Position numbers and translations under genes: made by a program. The notes below the pieces were generated by a model, which saw only the letters and a list, made by a program, of their open reading frames with translations, searched no databases and was not told the origin of the DNA. Positions 21,906-32,689 of a DNA stretch of 64,000 nt are shown piece after piece (positions within the stretch are counted from its first letter, which is position 1; each line of letters begins with the position of its first letter). The DNA comes from Begonia masoniana (lineage: Eukaryota; Streptophyta; Magnoliopsida; Cucurbitales; Begoniaceae), in the NCBI GenBank assembly GCA_022432975.1, contig CM039502.1, forward strand, positions 16,873,453 through 16,937,452, written 5' to 3'.

Positions 21906-22145
21906 CGATCGATCCCCAAGGAGGGGCGATCAATCGCCCCTCATGGCCGTGCTCTCTGGAAAATTCCAGAGAGCATGGCGAACGATCATTTCAGATGGCG
22001 ATCGATCGCCCCCTCATATGGAGCGATCACCTCGCAGGCGATCGCTGGCGAAACTACGCGATCGCCAAAGGGCGATCGCTCGCCGTTATGCGATCGCCGA
22101 AGGGCGATCGATCGCCTGTTTTGGGCGATCGATCGCCCCTCACTT
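21906..22145. repeat. GGCGATCGATCGCC palindrome island in Tekay C 5' LTR
   Basis: About a dozen full or partial copies of GGCGATCGATCGCC / GCGATCGC occur in 240 bp, plus a near-perfect hairpin GCTCTCTGGAA-AA-TTCCAGAGAGC at about 21950. It sits at the same LTR position as the CCGG-type arrays of other families. Confidence 0.9.
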
Positions 22146-22419
22146 TTGGGACAAACGTCCCCTTTTTGTCCCTGCCGATGGTTTTTATTTAATTTAATTG
22201 TTTTAAATTATTATTTTAAGTTTTGTTTATTTGATTTAAGTTTAGTTAAATGGTTATGTTTTTTTAATTGGTTTTAAATTAGATATGAATAAGTTTTTTT
22301 AACAATTTAGCCTTTGATTTAAATTCCGCTCGATTATTATAAATTTTATTAAGGATAAAAAAATATATGTAATAATTTAGTAAAAAAAATTAGGATACAG
22401 GTAAGGGTCGCTACAGTTA

Positions 22420-22431
22420 TGGTATCAGAGC
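22420..22431 (+). other. Primer binding site, initiator tRNA-Met, Tekay C
   Basis: TGGTATCAGAGC lies 4 nt after the LTR end. Confidence 0.92.
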
Positions 22432-22502
22432 CCCCGGGTTTTAAAAACGGTTCTGTAGACTGCACGACTGCGCAGCCACTACGCAGACATCCTTGATCAA
22501 CT

Positions 22503-22565
22503 GTAAGTACGTTTAATTGCTTTATTTAAATTCGGTTTTTTAGGATTATCTGTTTAACTTTTATA
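22503..22565 (+). other. Short intron-like segment between PBS and gag, Tekay C
   Basis: ACT|GTAAGT donor and TTTATAG|GAATTATAG acceptor, 63 nt, ending 13 nt before the gag ATG. An earlier TTTTTTAG at 22542 is an alternative acceptor. Confidence 0.5.
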
Positions 22566-22578
22566 GGAATTATAGAAA

Positions 22579-25500
22579 ATGGTTCGAGGTAGAGACGCCC
22601 GAGACGATGCCTTGGATAGGTTGACTGATTTGCTGGACCGTCAGGCTCAGCATATGGATAGGCAAGCACAACAAATCGAGAACCTGGTTAACTGGGAGAA
22701 CCAGAGGGCTCGAGATTTGATAGTGCCTAATAGTCAAGGTATGCAGAAACTCCAAAGCCTATGGCCTCCAGTATTTGACGGCCGCTCATCGGATCCGACG
22801 GTGGCAGAAGAGTGGATCTGCACCATGGAGGATATGTTAGAGTATGCGGAAGTGGAGAATGAGAAGAAGGTTGCTTTTGTCGCCTTTCACTTGGCATTAG
22901 ATGCCCGTTTCTGGTGGGACTCGATCAAGTCGACGACGGATGTATCGGTTATGACCTGGGAACGGTTCAAGACCGTATTCTTTGATAAGTATTTCAACCG
23001 CACGGTGAGGGTGGCTAAGAGAAACGAGTTTACGCAGCTGAAGCAGACAGGTTAAGTTGCTGAATATATTCGAAAATTTGAGGCATTGTCACGTTTTGCA
23101 CCGCGTCTTGTCAGCGACAACAAAGACAAAGTGCATCAATTTATGGAAGGGCTGAATCCGGAGATCAAGATGAACATTATTGTGTCAGGTATTATAGATG
23201 TGCCCTATTCTGACATCGCAGCTAGAGCTCCGGACTTCGAGGCTGCCAGGGCGACTTGTGTTAAGCTAAGGGAGCCTGCTAAGGGATTTTTTCGGGAGAT
23301 TCAGCCTCAGGTACAGAATCGGGGTTGGCAACCCAGAGGACAACAGCCACAGCCACAACAACATAGAGGCGTTAAAAGGCCTTATGAAGGAGGGAATTAT
23401 CAGGGCAAAGGGAAACAGGTTCAAGGGGCCGTTCAGAAGCCCGTTTGTCCTAAATGCCAGAAGGAGCATTTTGGCGAATGTCGGTTAGGCACCAACAGCT
23501 GTTTTAGATGCGGAGAGGTTGGTCATTATATTATGAACTGCCCGTTATTGGACCGAAATCAGCCAGGCAGAAATCAACAGGGCAGAGATCAGCGACGAGT
23601 TATACCGAGGATCTTCGCATTTATTGAGCCTGGAGATGTCGACGACGAGGCACAACCATCTGTCATATCAGGTACTATTCTAGTCATGGGCGTACCAGTG
23701 TTTTCTTTGATAGATACGAGAGCTACACACTCCTTCATTTCAACTGCTTGCATGATTAGATTGGGACAAGTATCTGAGTTGGCTGAGTATGAGTATAGAG
23801 TGATGCTGCCTTCGGGAGCTCTTATGCAATCTGATTGTGTCTTCCAAGGCAACGTTGTCTCGGTGGGGATTAATACCCTCTATGCTTGCTTGATAGTTAT
23901 AAGCATAGAGCGGTACGATCTAATTCTAGGGATGGATTGGCTTTCACGTCACTATGCCACCATTGACTGTCGATCCGGGTTGGTAACTTTTCGACCTCCA
24001 GATAAGGACGAGTTCTCATATCAGGCGCTAAATAGGTTGAGTGGGTCACCTATTTCTTATTCTATGAAGGTTCAAGAACAGTTTAAAGGCGAATGCTCTG
24101 TTTATCTGGCCACCGTGATTGATACTTATTTACTCAGCGAGGTAAAACTAGAGGACCTTCCAGTAGTTGGAGATTTCTCAGAGATCTTTCTTGACGATCT
24201 TCCCGGATTACCGCCGGACAGAGAGATCGAATTTGTGATTGATGTGTATCCAGGCTCTGCGCTGGTATCAAAGAATTCTTACAGACTGGCACCTGCTGAA
24301 TTAAAAGAGCTGAAGTCTCAGTTAGAGGAGTTATTAGACAAGGGGTTTATTCGACCCAGCTTTTTCCCTTGGGGTGCGCCAGTGCTGTTCGTGAAGAAAA
24401 AGGATGGAACTATCAGAATGTGCATTGATTACAGAGAGTTGAATAAGCTAACAGTGAAGAATAAGTATCCACTGCCTCGGATTGACGACCTATTTGATCA
24501 ACTACAGGGTGCCCGAGTATTTTCGAGAATAGATCTACGCTCAGGTTATTATCAGTTGAAGGTCCGGAGGGAAGATGTTCAGAAAACGGCCTTCCGAACA
24601 AGGTATGGACACTACGAATTCCTTGTGATGTCTTTTGGACTCACGAATGCTCCTGCAGCTTTTATGGATTTGATGAACTGTGTGTTTAAGGAGTATTTAG
24701 ACAAGTTTGTCGTCGTCTTCATTGATGACATCTTGGTCTATTCAAAGACAAAGGAGGAGCACGAGGAGCATTTACGAATTGTTCTTAAAACCTTGAGCCA
24801 ACATCAATTGTATCCGAAATTTTCTAAGTGCGAATTTTGGCTGGACAAAATAAGTTTTCTCGGCCATGTCATATGTCAGGAAGGAATCTCAGTGGATCCA
24901 GCTAAAATTGAGGTTGTCAGGGATTGGCCACAACCTAAAAATGTACGAGAGGTACGAGGATTTCTCGATTTGGCTGGATATTATAGGAAATTCATCGAGG
25001 GATTTTCAAAGATAGCAGTCCCTCTATCCCGATTGACGAGAAAGAATGAAAGGTTTGTATGGTCGTCTACTTGTGAGAAGGGCTTTGTGGAGCTGAAACA
25101 AAGATTGACTACAGCTCCAGTTCTGACACTACTAGTTAAGGGTGATAAGTTCAGTATTTACTGTGACGCCTCGAGAATCAGACTGGGGTGTGTACTGATG
25201 CAGGAAGGCAGGGTCATTGCTTATGCTTCTAGACAGCTGAAGCCATATAAGCAAAACTATCCGACACAAGACCTTGAGCTTGCAGCGGTAGTTTTTGCTT
25301 TAAAGGTATGGAGACACTATCTGTATGGGCAGCAGTGTGAGGTGTTCTCAGATCACAGGAGCTTAAAATATCTATTTACGCATAAAGAGTTGAATAAGAA
25401 GCAAAGGAGGTGGTTAAAGTTTGTTAAAGATTATGATTTTGAAATAAAATACCACCCAGGGAAGGCAAACAAAGTCGCTGATGCCTTGAGCTGAATGCCT

Positions 25501-27051
25501 ACTACGAGTTAACCTTCACTTGCATCGATGTCGGTAATGCTGAGGTCTGAGATTGAGAAGTTCGATGTGGAGATTGTGGCAGAATTGTCCAGTATGCTCA
25601 CCAACATTTCTCTTAGACCGACGATTTTGGACAGAATACGAGAAGCTCAACAGAACGATTTGGATTGTGAAAGACATCGAATAAGTATGACATCTGAAGG
25701 TACGTCTGATTTCAACCTGACAGATGATGGGGTATTAAAATTTAGGCACAGGTGGTACGTGCCTAGTGATGATGGGCTAAAGAAGGAGATATTGACCGCG
25801 GCACATTCTTCAGCATATTCAGTGCATCCAGGAAGCACCAAAATGTATAGAGACTTGAGACAACATTTCTGGTGGCCAAACATGAAGAGAGAGATTGCCA
25901 GATACGTGGAAACCTGCCTAATTTGTCAACGGGTTAAGGCAGAACATCAAAGGCCAGTCGGAACCCTACAGCCACTGCCTATTCCAGAGTAGAAATGGGA
26001 GCAGATCTCCACGGATTTCATAGTGGGACTCCCAAGGACGACAAAGGGGCACGATGGTATTTGGGTGATCGTGGACCGTTTGACAAAGACGACTCACTTC
26101 CTGCCAGTGAAGATGACCTATTCTATGGATCAGCTAGCTGAGCTGTATGTGCAGGAGATCGTTAGACTACACGGAGTGCCCATTTCTATTGTTTCTGATA
26201 GAGATGCCAGATTTACTTCGATGTTCTGGAAGAGTTTACATAAGGCGATGGGAACTCAGCTGAATTTTAGCACGGCGTTTCACCCTCAGACTGATGGGCA
26301 AACAGAAAGAACAAATCAGATTTTTGAGGATATGCTCAGAGCTTGTGTGCTGGAGTTTCAGGGCTTGTGGAGCCGATATTTGCCCTTGATTGAGTTTTCG
26401 TACAACAACAGCATCCAGGCTACGATTGGCATGGCTCCGTATGAGGCACTGTATGGTCAAAAATGCAGGTCTCTGCTATATTGGGATGAGGTAGGCGAGG
26501 CTAGCATAGTTGGCCCAGACATTTTACAGCAAACAGCGGAGAAGATCGCTGTTATCAGACAACGTATAGAGATTGCACAAAGCCGCCAAAAGAGTTATGC
26601 TGACACCAGACGGAGAGAATTACAGTTTAAGGAGGGTGACGAAGTGTATTTGAAGATTTCTCCATTTAAAGGCGTTATGCGATTTGGAAGGCAAGGTAAG
26701 TTGAACCCCCGTTTTGTTGGGCTCTGCCCTATTCTGAAGAGGGTCAGGACTATGGCGTACAGGTTACAACTCCCGGCATCTATAGAAGGTATCCACGACG
26801 TATTCCACGTGTCCATGTTCAGAAAATGTGTGCGTGATCCATCACACGTCGTTGAAACAAGAGAGATCGAAGTACAACCAACGCTGACCTACGAGGAAAG
26901 GCCAGTACGAATCCTAGAGTCTTCTATTAAAGTATTGCGCAATAAGAAGATTCCTCTGGTGAAGGTTTTGTGGAGGAATCACGATGTTGAAGAGGCTACT
27001 TGGGAGAGGCAGCAGGATATGATGTTGAAGTATGCTGAACTATTTGTGTAA
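22579..27051 (+). pseudogene. gag-pol: Tekay C gag-pol polyprotein, near-intact, three stops
   Basis: A single frame of 1,490 codons starts MVRGRDARDD, the usual Tekay gag start just after the short leader intron. Stops: TAA 23053, TGA 25492 (CGA in a LSRMP context), TAG 25990 (TGG in a PEWKWE context). Domains by residue: gag core about 60-250; CCHC knuckle [14 protein letters not shown] about 308; protease about 377 with DTRATHSF, where the catalytic Gly of DTG is Arg; reverse transcriptase about 560-800 with FIDDILVYS near 714; RNase H about 855-970 (YCDAS near 862); integrase finger about 1076 and DDE core about 1145-1245; chromodomain-like tail about 1435-1490 ending [12 protein letters not shown]. 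It is the most recently active-looking copy here. Confidence 0.95.
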
Positions 27052-27074
27052 TCAAATTTTGAGGACAAAATTTA

Positions 27075-27090
27075 AATAAGGTGGATGGAA
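27075..27090 (+). other. Polypurine tract of Tekay C
   Basis: AATAAGGTGGATGGAA precedes the LTR start at 27091. Confidence 0.8.
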
Positions 27091-27927
27091 TGTAACACCC
27101 GACTTTACGGGATTTGATTTTTATTCCAATATAAACGACATTTTTGTAAATACATCAAATTAAGTTCATTTTGCGAACAGAAAGTTTTAACGAGGCCGTA
27201 ATAATAAATTGGAATTTATGGTGAAATATGAAATTTGGGAGAAAACAAATCATTAGTTAAATAACGAAATAACTAACGAAACAAACAGAAATCAAAAAGG
27301 AAGGGCAATTTAGTAATTGACAAACCAAAATTTTAATAAAAATACAAACTCCCCCACTTTCCCATCTCACCCACGCGATTCCCTTTCTCTCCCTCACCTC
27401 TCGATGATTTCTTCTCCCTCCCGTGGCATTTCTCTTTTCTGGCGACCGAAACTTGTTCTCCGGCGATCGATCCTTTGCTTTTCTCCTCCGTCTTCGCTCT
27501 TTAGGTAAGACTCTAAGCTGTTGAAGTGTTAGATTTCGATTTCTAGGGTTTAAAACGATTAGGGTTCGTTAGGGTTTTCGTTGAAAACGTGAAATAGAGT
27601 TTGAAATCGATAGGTTTAGCGTAGTTATGCCTATAATCGATGTATTGGAGTTTGTTGGACGTAGTTAATCGATTTATTGGTTAATATTGGAGTTTTGGTT
27701 GGTTTGGAGCATGAAAACTCCATTAATGGAGGTTTGGAAATTTACGAGCGCGAATTGCTCGATAAAATGCCTCAATGAGCTAGAATAGAGTTTAGGAGAT
27801 TTTCTTTAGCTAGAAGTTTGTGATTTTCTAAACTCAATAGTTTAGAATTGATTTAAATGACAAATGTTGTGTTTTGCCTTAGGTGAACAACACTCGTGGA
27901 CGGAGCGTGAATTTCAACGGACGCGAG

Positions 27928-28481
27928 GTAAGTCTCTGTGATTTGTTTGGCCGTCTTGGCCTACACCATAAGAATATATGTTAAATTGAGGAATTGGAGA
28001 TATGTAGTGTTTGGAGTAATTAGAACGGGTAGTTAGATTTATGTTTTGTTAGGTTGTTAATTGTTAGTTTGTCGTTTTCATGTTCGGTTTGATTATATTT
28101 CGTTTATGGCATAATATCTGTTCACGCATCATTGTTTTCGAACGGAATGAAAATGAGTTTTCTATGCATATTTTCATGAAAAGGAAAACGATAACGAAAA
28201 GGTAATGAATGTAATGATGGTCACGTCGGTGGCGGTGGTTCAGACATGGCTGTCGGATGAAGCATGTTTTCCCCCCGGTTAGATACGAAGGGCTATCCAA
28301 TCGTCGGATGTGCCATTTCTATCTAGCGAGAGAGAAGCCCCGGTGACGTAAATGAAATGAAATGATTAGCGAAAAGGTAGGACACATGATTTATGAACTG
28401 TACATGCATAGCATTAGCATTCACGTGCATTCACTTAGATTTACTGAGCCTCTAGCTCACGTGTTCAATTCTATGGTGTAG
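27928..28481 (+). other. Structured intron-like element in Tekay C 3' LTR leader
   Basis: P1 27949-27961; CCTACACCA 27960-27968 pairs fully with TGGTGTAGG 28474-28482; P2 TGAGC-CTCTA-GCTCA 28445-28459. Here pair 8 is C-G, restoring the wobble seen in the 5' LTR. Confidence 0.65.
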
Positions 28482-29014
28482 GTGATTTTGAGACAGGTGA
28501 GGAAGACGTCCCTCCACCTGAAGTATGAACATGTTGAGGGAGGACGACTCGTGAGAGTGCGCTGGCAGTCGGTGCGTGATTTTGACCCGTGGGGACATAG
28601 GTAAATGTTTTGGGATTTGATAGATAAAAAGAATAGGAGAAATGTATAGTTGACATTTTAGGATGTTTGGAAATCTGGATAGTTGATAGGTTATATTTTG
28701 AGGTTTTTAAATGTTTCGGAAATTTATTTTATAAATTGCTTTTGGAAAGTTTTCATTAGAATTGTTAGTGATTAAAAACAGGAGGAATTGTAACTTTTAA
28801 ACGGAACCACGCGGTTCGTTTTTATGAAATTTGGTTATGTTTTAAAAGTGTTTTGAGTAGGTTTGAATGATTTATGTTGAGGGAATTTTTATAGGTTAAG
28901 TTGGTATTGAAATGAAGGTTAAAGAAATTGTGAAGTGTGTGAGTTGTGCACAGGGGAATGAAGAAATGGGAAAAGAAGGAAGGAAGAAGGAAAAGAAGGG
29001 AGGCAGCGTGGGTG

Positions 29015-29215
29015 GCGATCGATCCCCAAGGAGGGGCAATCGATCGCCCCTCATGGCCGTGCTCTCTGGAAAATTCCAGAGAGCATGGCGATCGATCACC
29101 TCAGATGGCGATCGATCGCCCCCTCATATGCAGCGATCGCCTCGCAGGCGATCGCTGGCGAAACTACGCTATCGCCAAAGGGCGATCGCTCGCCGTTATG
29201 CGATCGCCCCTCACT
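29015..29215. repeat. GGCGATCGATCGCC island in Tekay C 3' LTR
   Basis: Same island as 21906-22145, but about 40 bp shorter: one block of GCGATCGATCGCC units is missing near 29200. Confidence 0.9.
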
Positions 29216-29447
29216 TTTGGGACAAACGTCCCCTTTTTGTCCCTGCCGATGGTTTTTATTTAATTTAATTTTTTTAAATTATTATTTTAAGTTTTATTTA
29301 TTTGATTTAAGTTTAGTTAAATGGTTATGTTTCTTTTAATTGGTTTTAAATTAGATATGAATAATTTTTTTAACGATTTAGCCTTTGATTTAAATTCCAC
29401 TCGATTATTATAAAGTTTATTAGGATAAAAATAATGTATATCGTAAG

Positions 29448-31165
29448 TCAAGTATTTTGTCTATCGGTGGATGTAGTCCACCGGTGGATGTCAAGTATTT
29501 TGTCTATCGGTGGATGTAGTCCACGGTGGATGTCAAGTATTTTGTCTATCGGTGGATGTAGTCCACGGTGGATGTCAAGTATTTTGTCTATCGGTGGATG
29601 TCAAGTATTTTGTCTATCGGTGGATGTCAAGTATTTTGTCTATCGGTGGATGTAGTCCACGGTGGATGTCAAGTATTTTGTCTATCGGTGGATGTAGTCC
29701 ACGGTGGATGTCAAGTATTTTGTCTATCGGTGGATGTAGTCCACGGTGGATGTCAAGTATTTTGTCTATCGGTGGATGTAGTCCACGGTGGATGTCAAGT
29801 ATTTTGTCTATCGGTGGATGTAGTCCACGGTGGATGTCAAGTATTTTGTCTATCGGTGGATGTCAAGTATTTTGTCTATCGGTGGATGTCAAGTATTTTG
29901 TCTATCGGTGGATGTAGTCCACGGTGGATGTCAAGTATTTTGTCTATCGGTGGATGTAGTCCACGGTGGATGTCAAGTATTTTGTCTATCGGTGGATGTA
30001 GTCCACGGTGGATGTCAAGTATTTTGTCTATCGGTGGATGTAGTCCACGGTGGATGTCAAGTATTTTGTCTATCGGTGGATGTCAAGTATTTTGTCTATC
30101 GGTGGATGTAGTCCACGGTGGATGTCAAGTATTTTGTCTATCGGTGGATGTAGTCCACGGTGGATGTCAAGTATTTTGTCTATCGGTGGATGTAGTCCAC
30201 GGTGGATGTCAAGTATTTTGTCTATCGGTGGATGTAGTCCACGGTGGATGTCAAGTATTTTGTCTATCGGTGGATGTAGTCCACGGTGGATGTCAAGTAT
30301 TTTGTCTATCGGTGGATGTCAAGTATTTTGTCTATCGGTGGATGTCAAGTATTTTGTCTATCGGTGGATGTAGTCCACGGTGGATGTCAAGTATTTTGTC
30401 TATCGGTGGATGTAGTCCACGGTGGATGTCAAGTATTTTGTCTATCGGTGGATGTAGTCCACGGTGGATGTCAAGTATTTTGTCTATCGGTGGATGTAGT
30501 CCACGGTGGATGTCAAGTATTTTGTCTATCGGTGGATGTCAAGTATTTTGTCTATCGGTGGATGTAGTCCACGGTGGATGTCAAGTATTTTGTCTATCGG
30601 TGGATGTCAAGTATTTTGTCTATCGGTGGATGTAGTCCACGGTGGATGTCAAGTATTTTGTCTATCGGTGGATGTAGTCCACGGTGGATGTCAAGTATTT
30701 TGTCTATCGGTGGATGTAGTCCACGGTGGATGTCAAGTATTTTGTCTATCGGTGGATGTAGTCCACGGTGGATGTCAAGTATTTTGTCTATCGGTGGATG
30801 TAGTCCACGGTGGATGTCAAGTATTTTGTCTATCGGTGGATGTAGTCCACGGTGGATGTCAAGTATTTTGTCTATCGGTGGATGTCAAGTATTTTGTCTA
30901 TCGGTGGATGTCAAGTATTTTGTCTATCGGTGGATGTAGTCCACGGTGGATGTCAAGTATTTTGTCTATCGGTGGATGTAGTCCACGGTGGATGTCAAGT
31001 ATTTTGTCTATCGGTGGATGTAGTCCACGGTGGATGTCAAGTATTTTGTCTATCGGTGGATGTAGTCCACCGGTGGATGTCAAGTATTTTGTCTATCGGT
31101 GGATGTAGACACTGGTGGATGGCAAGTATTTTGTCTATCGGTGGATGTAGTCCACCGGTGGATGT
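29448..31165 (+). repeat. Expanded 42/26-bp tandem array with 456-bp higher-order repeat
   Basis: Two unit types are used. A (42 bp) is TCAAGTATTTTGTCTATCGG, a TGGATGTAGTCCACGGTGGATG tail; B (26 bp) is the same start without the second half. Boundary units carry CCACCGGTGG, internal ones CCACGGTGG. Order from 29448: A' A A, BB, A5, BB, A4, B, A5, BB, A4, B, A, B, A6, BB, A3, A', then two variants. The block A5-BB-A4-B is exactly 456 bp and occurs twice (from 29627 and 30083). The long open frames across it are repeat artefacts. Confidence 0.97.
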
Positions 31166-31657
31166 CAAGTATTTTTATCGTTTTGTGACCGGTAGATGTG
31201 AGAAGAAGATTTTTCGTTTTGTGACCGGTAGATGCGAGTAGAGAGTTTTGTCATTTTGTGATCGTTAGATGAGAGTAGCCGACACGTCGTCACCGAATGT
31301 GAGAGGAAGATGCGGAAAATGGAGCTTCGTCTCGGTTGACGTGTGCAGTTGGACGATTATAGCAGGAAGATGTCTTAGTTTCTGCCTCTCCGCTGTTATT
31401 GTTTCCAGTGGGATACGTTGTATCCACTCCCACCGCTGGTAACGTTCAGCAGTAGATGTGCTTTGAATTTCTTTCTCTCAGTCAATCGTTTTAATATTTT
31501 GTCTATTTATAAATATTACTTATACGAAAAGTTTTCCGTTGCAAGTTTTGAAGATTTAAAGATTTAATTTTATCGTCGAGTGAAATTTTTTTAAAATTTC
31601 TTAGTCCTGTTCTATAACATGAGTAGCGAATCGGTTCTAAAAACTCGGGGCGTTACA
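29448..31657 (+). mobile_element. Tekay A 3' LTR, remaining part
   Basis: After the array the sequence follows the 5' LTR end (10218-10714) to CGGGGCGTTACA at 31657. Compared with the 5' LTR, the 252 bp corresponding to 9752-10003 are missing between the Tekay C insertion and the array. The right flank CAATC is Athila-A protease sequence. Confidence 0.92.
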
Positions 31658-32460
31658 CAATCAGCTAATTACAAAGTGACTGTAGTAGGCTGAGCTTTTC
31701 CTATTCCCAGTTGCTTGAAAATTGACATGGGCATTAGGTTAATGCTTGCCCTAGATCACACAAATCCTTCCTAAAAATAATTATTACCAATCGTGCATGG
31801 AATGGTAAAACTACCTGGGTCCTTCAATTTTGGCAGAATCTTATTCTGCAGGATATAGCTCGTCTCTTCAGTCATGGCCACCAGTTCATATTCTCCCAAT
31901 CTTCTTTTCTTGGATAGAATATCCTGAATGAATTTTGTGTAGTTGAGCATCTGTTCAAGTGCATCCACCAGTGGCACGTTGATATGGAGTTGTTTAAGAA
32001 CGTCAAAAAAACTCCTAAATTGCTTGTCCTGGTTATGTCTCTGCAATCTTTAAGGAAATGGTGGTGGTAGCCTCTGAATTTTCAATTCATCATGTTGTTG
32101 CTGTGGTGTTGCTACAGCATCATTTGATGGATTGTATTTTTCTGTTTCTTTCTTATGTGGTTTCTCTGGAATCTCCACTTCTCTTCCATTTCTTAACACA
32201 ATGGCATTACAATGCTCTTTTCCAGGTCTTTGTGGAACTTTCGTGTCACTTGGTAGTTGCCCCATATTCCTTGAATTTATAGATTGAGCTAATTGTCCCA
32301 TTTGAGTCTCAATATTTTTTATAGAAGAAGCTAGATTCAGCAAAATTATTTTTGTCTTGGAAGCATACTCCCTTGCAAAACTTTCTCATTTTTCTTGAGG
32401 CATTGGTTCTTGATTTGGCTGTGAGCAACCTTGAGTGTAATTTTCAGCTGTTCTGGTTGG
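31658..32460 (-). pseudogene. Athila-A gag C-terminus and protease remnant
   Basis: Minus strand, highest coordinate first: a gag C-terminal segment (IKNIETQMGQLAQSINSR), a linker (CNAIVLRNGREVE), a conserved block (LPKLKDPGSFTIPCTIGN), then the protease active-site region DLGASINLMP near 31730 and LGIGKAQPTTVTL followed by a stop. These are Athila/Tat hallmarks. The gag and conserved block need a frame change near 32048. The right side is cut at 32460 by the Tekay D LTR, the left at 31658 by Tekay A. About 0.5 kb of pol expected between here and 8982 is missing. Confidence 0.85.
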
Positions 32461-32689
32461 TGTAACGCCCCGAATTTTATGAACCCGGTTCGCTACTCAT
32501 AATACTGAACCGAACTATGACATTTTTAGAAAATTTCAAAATTTCACTCAACCGTCAAAATTTGACCCTTAAAACATCAAAATTTGCAACGGAAATTCAT
32601 TTGTATAAAACAACGTTTATTAAATAATTAAAATATTATAGACCATTGATTTAAAGAAAACGAGAAACAAAAAACAGAACACATCTACC

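Larger units (their letters stand above)
20003..22415 (+). mobile_element. Tekay C 5' LTR, 2,413 bp
   Basis: It starts TGTAACACCCGGCTTTACGG and ends GGGTCGCTACA, immediately before the primer site. A first donor-like site AG|GTAAGA lies at 20397 and an acceptor AG|GTGAAC at 20774, then a 45-nt micro-exon. Confidence 0.95.
20003..29447 (+). mobile_element. Tekay C, nearly complete element inserted in Tekay A 3' LTR
   Basis: It has a 5' LTR, primer site, a near-intact gag-pol frame, polypurine tract and 3' LTR. By eye the first 400 bp of the LTRs differ by roughly 10-12 substitutions plus a 21-bp indel. The left flank is TAACT; no matching right flank exists because the 3' LTR lacks its last bases and the adjoining host LTR is deleted. 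Confidence 0.92.
27091..29447 (+). mobile_element. Tekay C 3' LTR, lacking its 3' end
   Basis: It starts TGTAACACCCGACTTTACGG and follows the 5' LTR until about GTATATCGTAAG, then runs directly into the Tekay A tandem array. The terminal GGGTCGCTACA and some tens of bases before it are absent. Confidence 0.9.

Noticed and set aside
21906..22145. Cyanobacterial origin of the GCGATCGC-rich segment
   Set aside because: It is embedded in both LTRs of a plant retrotransposon and flanked by AT-rich LTR sequence; motif similarity alone does not indicate transfer.
21802..22277. Arg/Asp/Ser-rich frames in the Tekay C LTR
   Set aside because: They come from the GGCGATCGATCGCC island; the same shadows recur in the 3' LTR with different lengths.
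29448..31165. CRISPR-like array
   Set aside because: Units are contiguous with no unique spacers, lie inside a plant LTR and vary only in two lengths; this is a tandem repeat.
29434..31241. Long open frames of up to 355 codons across the tandem array
   Set aside because: The 42-bp unit is a multiple of three and stop-free in several frames, so the frames are a by-product of the repeat; the 26-bp units also shift them.
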